Shown: in pieces, positions 7,621 through 8,647 of the stretch
Layout: each line of letters starts with the position of its first letter
How positions within the stretch are numbered: position 1 is the first letter of the stretch
Source: Anaerolineae bacterium
GTDB lineage: Bacteria > Chloroflexota > Anaerolineae > JAADDB01
Assembly (NCBI GenBank): GCA_015486895.1
Contig: WFQT01000460.1
Location: 1-8,647 of the forward strand
Length of the DNA: 8,647 bases
Direction: 5' to 3'
Notes under the pieces: generated by a model
What the model was told of the DNA's origin: nothing
The model's input: the letters and a program-made list of their open reading frames with translations, nothing else
Databases searched by the model: none
Position numbers and translations under genes: made by a program

Positions 7621-7687
7621 ATTTGCCGACATCATTGTCAGTGCTCAGATCATAGGCATCAATGTCTTAGTGGGTTACTACGACTGA
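7571..7687 (+). pseudogene. Truncated toxin-like ORF (possible TumE/DUF6516-type remnant)
   Basis: An ATG at 7571, preceded by GGAAG at 6 nt, overlaps the end of the antitoxin-like gene by 50 nt. It encodes 38 residues, MPILPTYKALKQIALHEFAD then IIVSAQIIGINVLVGYYD, ending in TGA at 7685-7687. The opening (a YK.LK....EFAD.I..A) resembles the N-terminus of small toxin-like proteins such as TumE/DUF6516 members, which usually run to about 100 or more residues. No convincing continuation is seen in the other frames after 7687, so the rest of the gene appears lost. Overlapping order antitoxin-then-toxin fits a toxin-antitoxin operon. Assignment is tentative; it may simply be an unrelated short ORF. 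Confidence 0.35.
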
Positions 7688-7761
7688 CCTATCTCACCTA
7701 ACCCCTCGACGGTAACATGTCTTGCTGCCTGTTTAGCTGAAGTCTGGTAGGGACACCAAGA

Positions 7762-7780
7762 TGCGACACTAAGTGCCGCA
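7762..7780 (-). terminator. Candidate hairpin downstream of the CARDB-dockerin gene
   Basis: On the minus-strand transcript UGCGGCAC-UUA-GUGUCGCA forms an 8-bp stem (one G-U pair) with a 3-nt loop, about 29 nt past the stop at 7809. On the plus strand the same stem has an A-C mismatch, so minus-strand use is favoured. There is no clear U-run after it, so it is a weak terminator candidate. The rest of 7688-7808 holds no gene or motif that I can see; it is the gap between convergent units. Confidence 0.3.
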
Positions 7781-7808
7781 CCCTGGCGTCAACAAGCCGC
7801 TCACTTCT

Positions 7809-8647
7809 CTACCGGCACGTGCGTCCCATTTGCGTAGCCACTTTCAGCACATCTAACACGTTGATTACACCGTCATTATTGACATCGAACCTTGCATCCC
7901 AACCGATATCGCCAGAGTGCTGGCGCCAATGGGTTGATATTTCCTGCAAATCAGCGTTACTCACGCTCCCATCACGGTTGAAATCACCAATAATGCCGAC
8001 GCAAATCTCTGTGCTGGCCAGGTTGTTTGCCCATGTCAACTCGCTCACCGTTCGATCCTCATTCATCGCTGCATAGATGTCACCGCTGGCGGGAGCCCCG
8101 GGCGACCAGCTATAGGTGACCATCACCGCCTCGCCCGGCTGCAATGCAGGCGTGGTCAAAGAGCCAATACGGGCGGTGTTGGTGAACGGCTGGTTCAGAT
8201 ACAGATTCAGGCTCGTCTCTGCAGAGGGCACGCTGCCGTTGTTGGATACGGTCAGGGTGATAGCCACGCTGCCGTCAGGGAGCTGATCCGCCCAGAAGTA
8301 ATAGGGGCTCACCACCAGGTCAGGCAGGGATGCCAGGGCGAATTGGACGGTGTTGTTTTCCGTCTCAATTTCGGGGAAGTCGCTTTGATCTGGATTCACC
8401 ACCGTGGCCAGGGTGTGTTCGCCCGCGGGCAAGGCCCCGAAATTCCAGGGCGTGGTCTGGGTGTAGGTCTCGCCTGCGCTCAGGGGCGGTATCGTGTCGG
8501 TGATGATCAATGTGCCAGTGATGGCCTGCCAGTGATAGGCCACGGTGGCGGTGACACTCTCGCCCGGCCCCAGGTTCTGCACCAACGCCTTCAATCCCAC
8601 ATCGGAGCCGCCCCAGGGGATGGCCGTGGCGTCGAGGAGGGTCAGGT
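7809..8647 (-). CDS. CARDB-repeat secreted protein with dockerin-like C-terminus (5' partial)
   Basis: The frame is open to the right edge, so the N-terminus is outside the window; a GTG at 8600 is in frame but internal-looking, since LTLLDATAIPWGGSD precedes it without a stop. Numbering from 8600, residues about 1-88 and 93-197 are two CARDB-type beta-sandwich modules (VQNLGPGES, ETENNTVQF; then LTVSNNGSVPSAET and SELTWANN). The C-terminus is dockerin-like: Ca loop 1 with D206/N208/D210/D217 and loop 2 with D239/N241/D243/D250, bracketed by Cys200 and Cys262. CARDB modules are adhesion or spacer domains of cell-surface and secreted proteins; any catalytic domain would be further upstream. 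The 3' part (7809 to about 8045) is near 50% GC while the CARDB part is above 60%, an unusual step inside one gene. Confidence 0.85.
   Translation of the reverse strand, partial: LTLLDATAIPWGGSDVGLKALVQNLGPGESVTATVAYHWQAITGTLIITDTIPPLSAGETYTQTTPWNFGALPAGEHTLATVVNPDQSDFPEIETENNTVQFALASLPDLVVSPYYFWADQLPDGSVAITLTVSNNGSVPSAETSLNLYLNQPFTNTARIGSLTTPALQPGEAVMVTYSWSPGAPASGDIYAAMNEDRTVSELTWANNLASTEICVGIIGDFNRDGSVSNADLQEISTHWRQHSGDIGWDARFDVNNDGVINVLDVLKVATQMGRTCR

Noticed and set aside
4430..8040. Cellulosome locus on the basis of two dockerin-like domains
   Set aside because: No cohesin or scaffoldin is in the window, and such tails are widespread on unrelated exported Chloroflexota proteins.

Overview
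The window looks like part of a Chloroflexota (Anaerolineae/Caldilineae-like) genome. This is an inference from protein style: large secreted proteins with Pro/Thr linkers, CARDB and PPC modules, C-terminal dockerin-like domains ending near a Cys, CBM9-like and SdrD-B-like modules, and frequent GTG starts. No rRNA, tRNA, CRISPR array or transposase was seen, so the taxonomic call is moderate only.

Layout, read along the minus strand (right to left): (1) 8647-7809, the 3' part of a CARDB-repeat protein ending in a dockerin-like domain. (2) 7687-7314, on the opposite strand, a small decayed two-gene unit resembling a TumA/TumE-type (DUF6516-like) toxin-antitoxin pair: the antitoxin-like gene is frameshifted and the toxin-like gene is cut to 38 codons. 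(3) 7216-4430, a subtilisin-family (S8) secreted protease with I9 propeptide, Ig-like region, two PPC domains and a dockerin-like domain. (4) 4439-1020, overlapping the protease stop by 10 nt, a 1139-residue secreted modular protein with a TIM-barrel glycoside-hydrolase-like core, a CBM-like sandwich, a CBM9-like domain and an SdrD-B-like terminal domain. (5) about 1000-1, a heparinase II/III-like polysaccharide lyase lacking its 5' end and carrying at least one frameshift and an in-frame stop, running off the left edge.

The proteins make sense together as an extracellular degradation set: a protease, a probable glycosidase or glycan-binding enzyme and a (now broken) polyanionic polysaccharide lyase. 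Two of them share a nearly superimposable Cys-bracketed dockerin-like C-terminus.

Base composition is mosaic. The heparinase remnant (left of about 1018) and the CARDB part (right of about 8045) are GC-rich (about 60-70% in lines counted by hand). The middle, including the dockerin end of the CARDB gene, is near 50%. The left composition step falls where the heparinase gene loses its 5' end, which suggests that the middle is an inserted or rearranged block.
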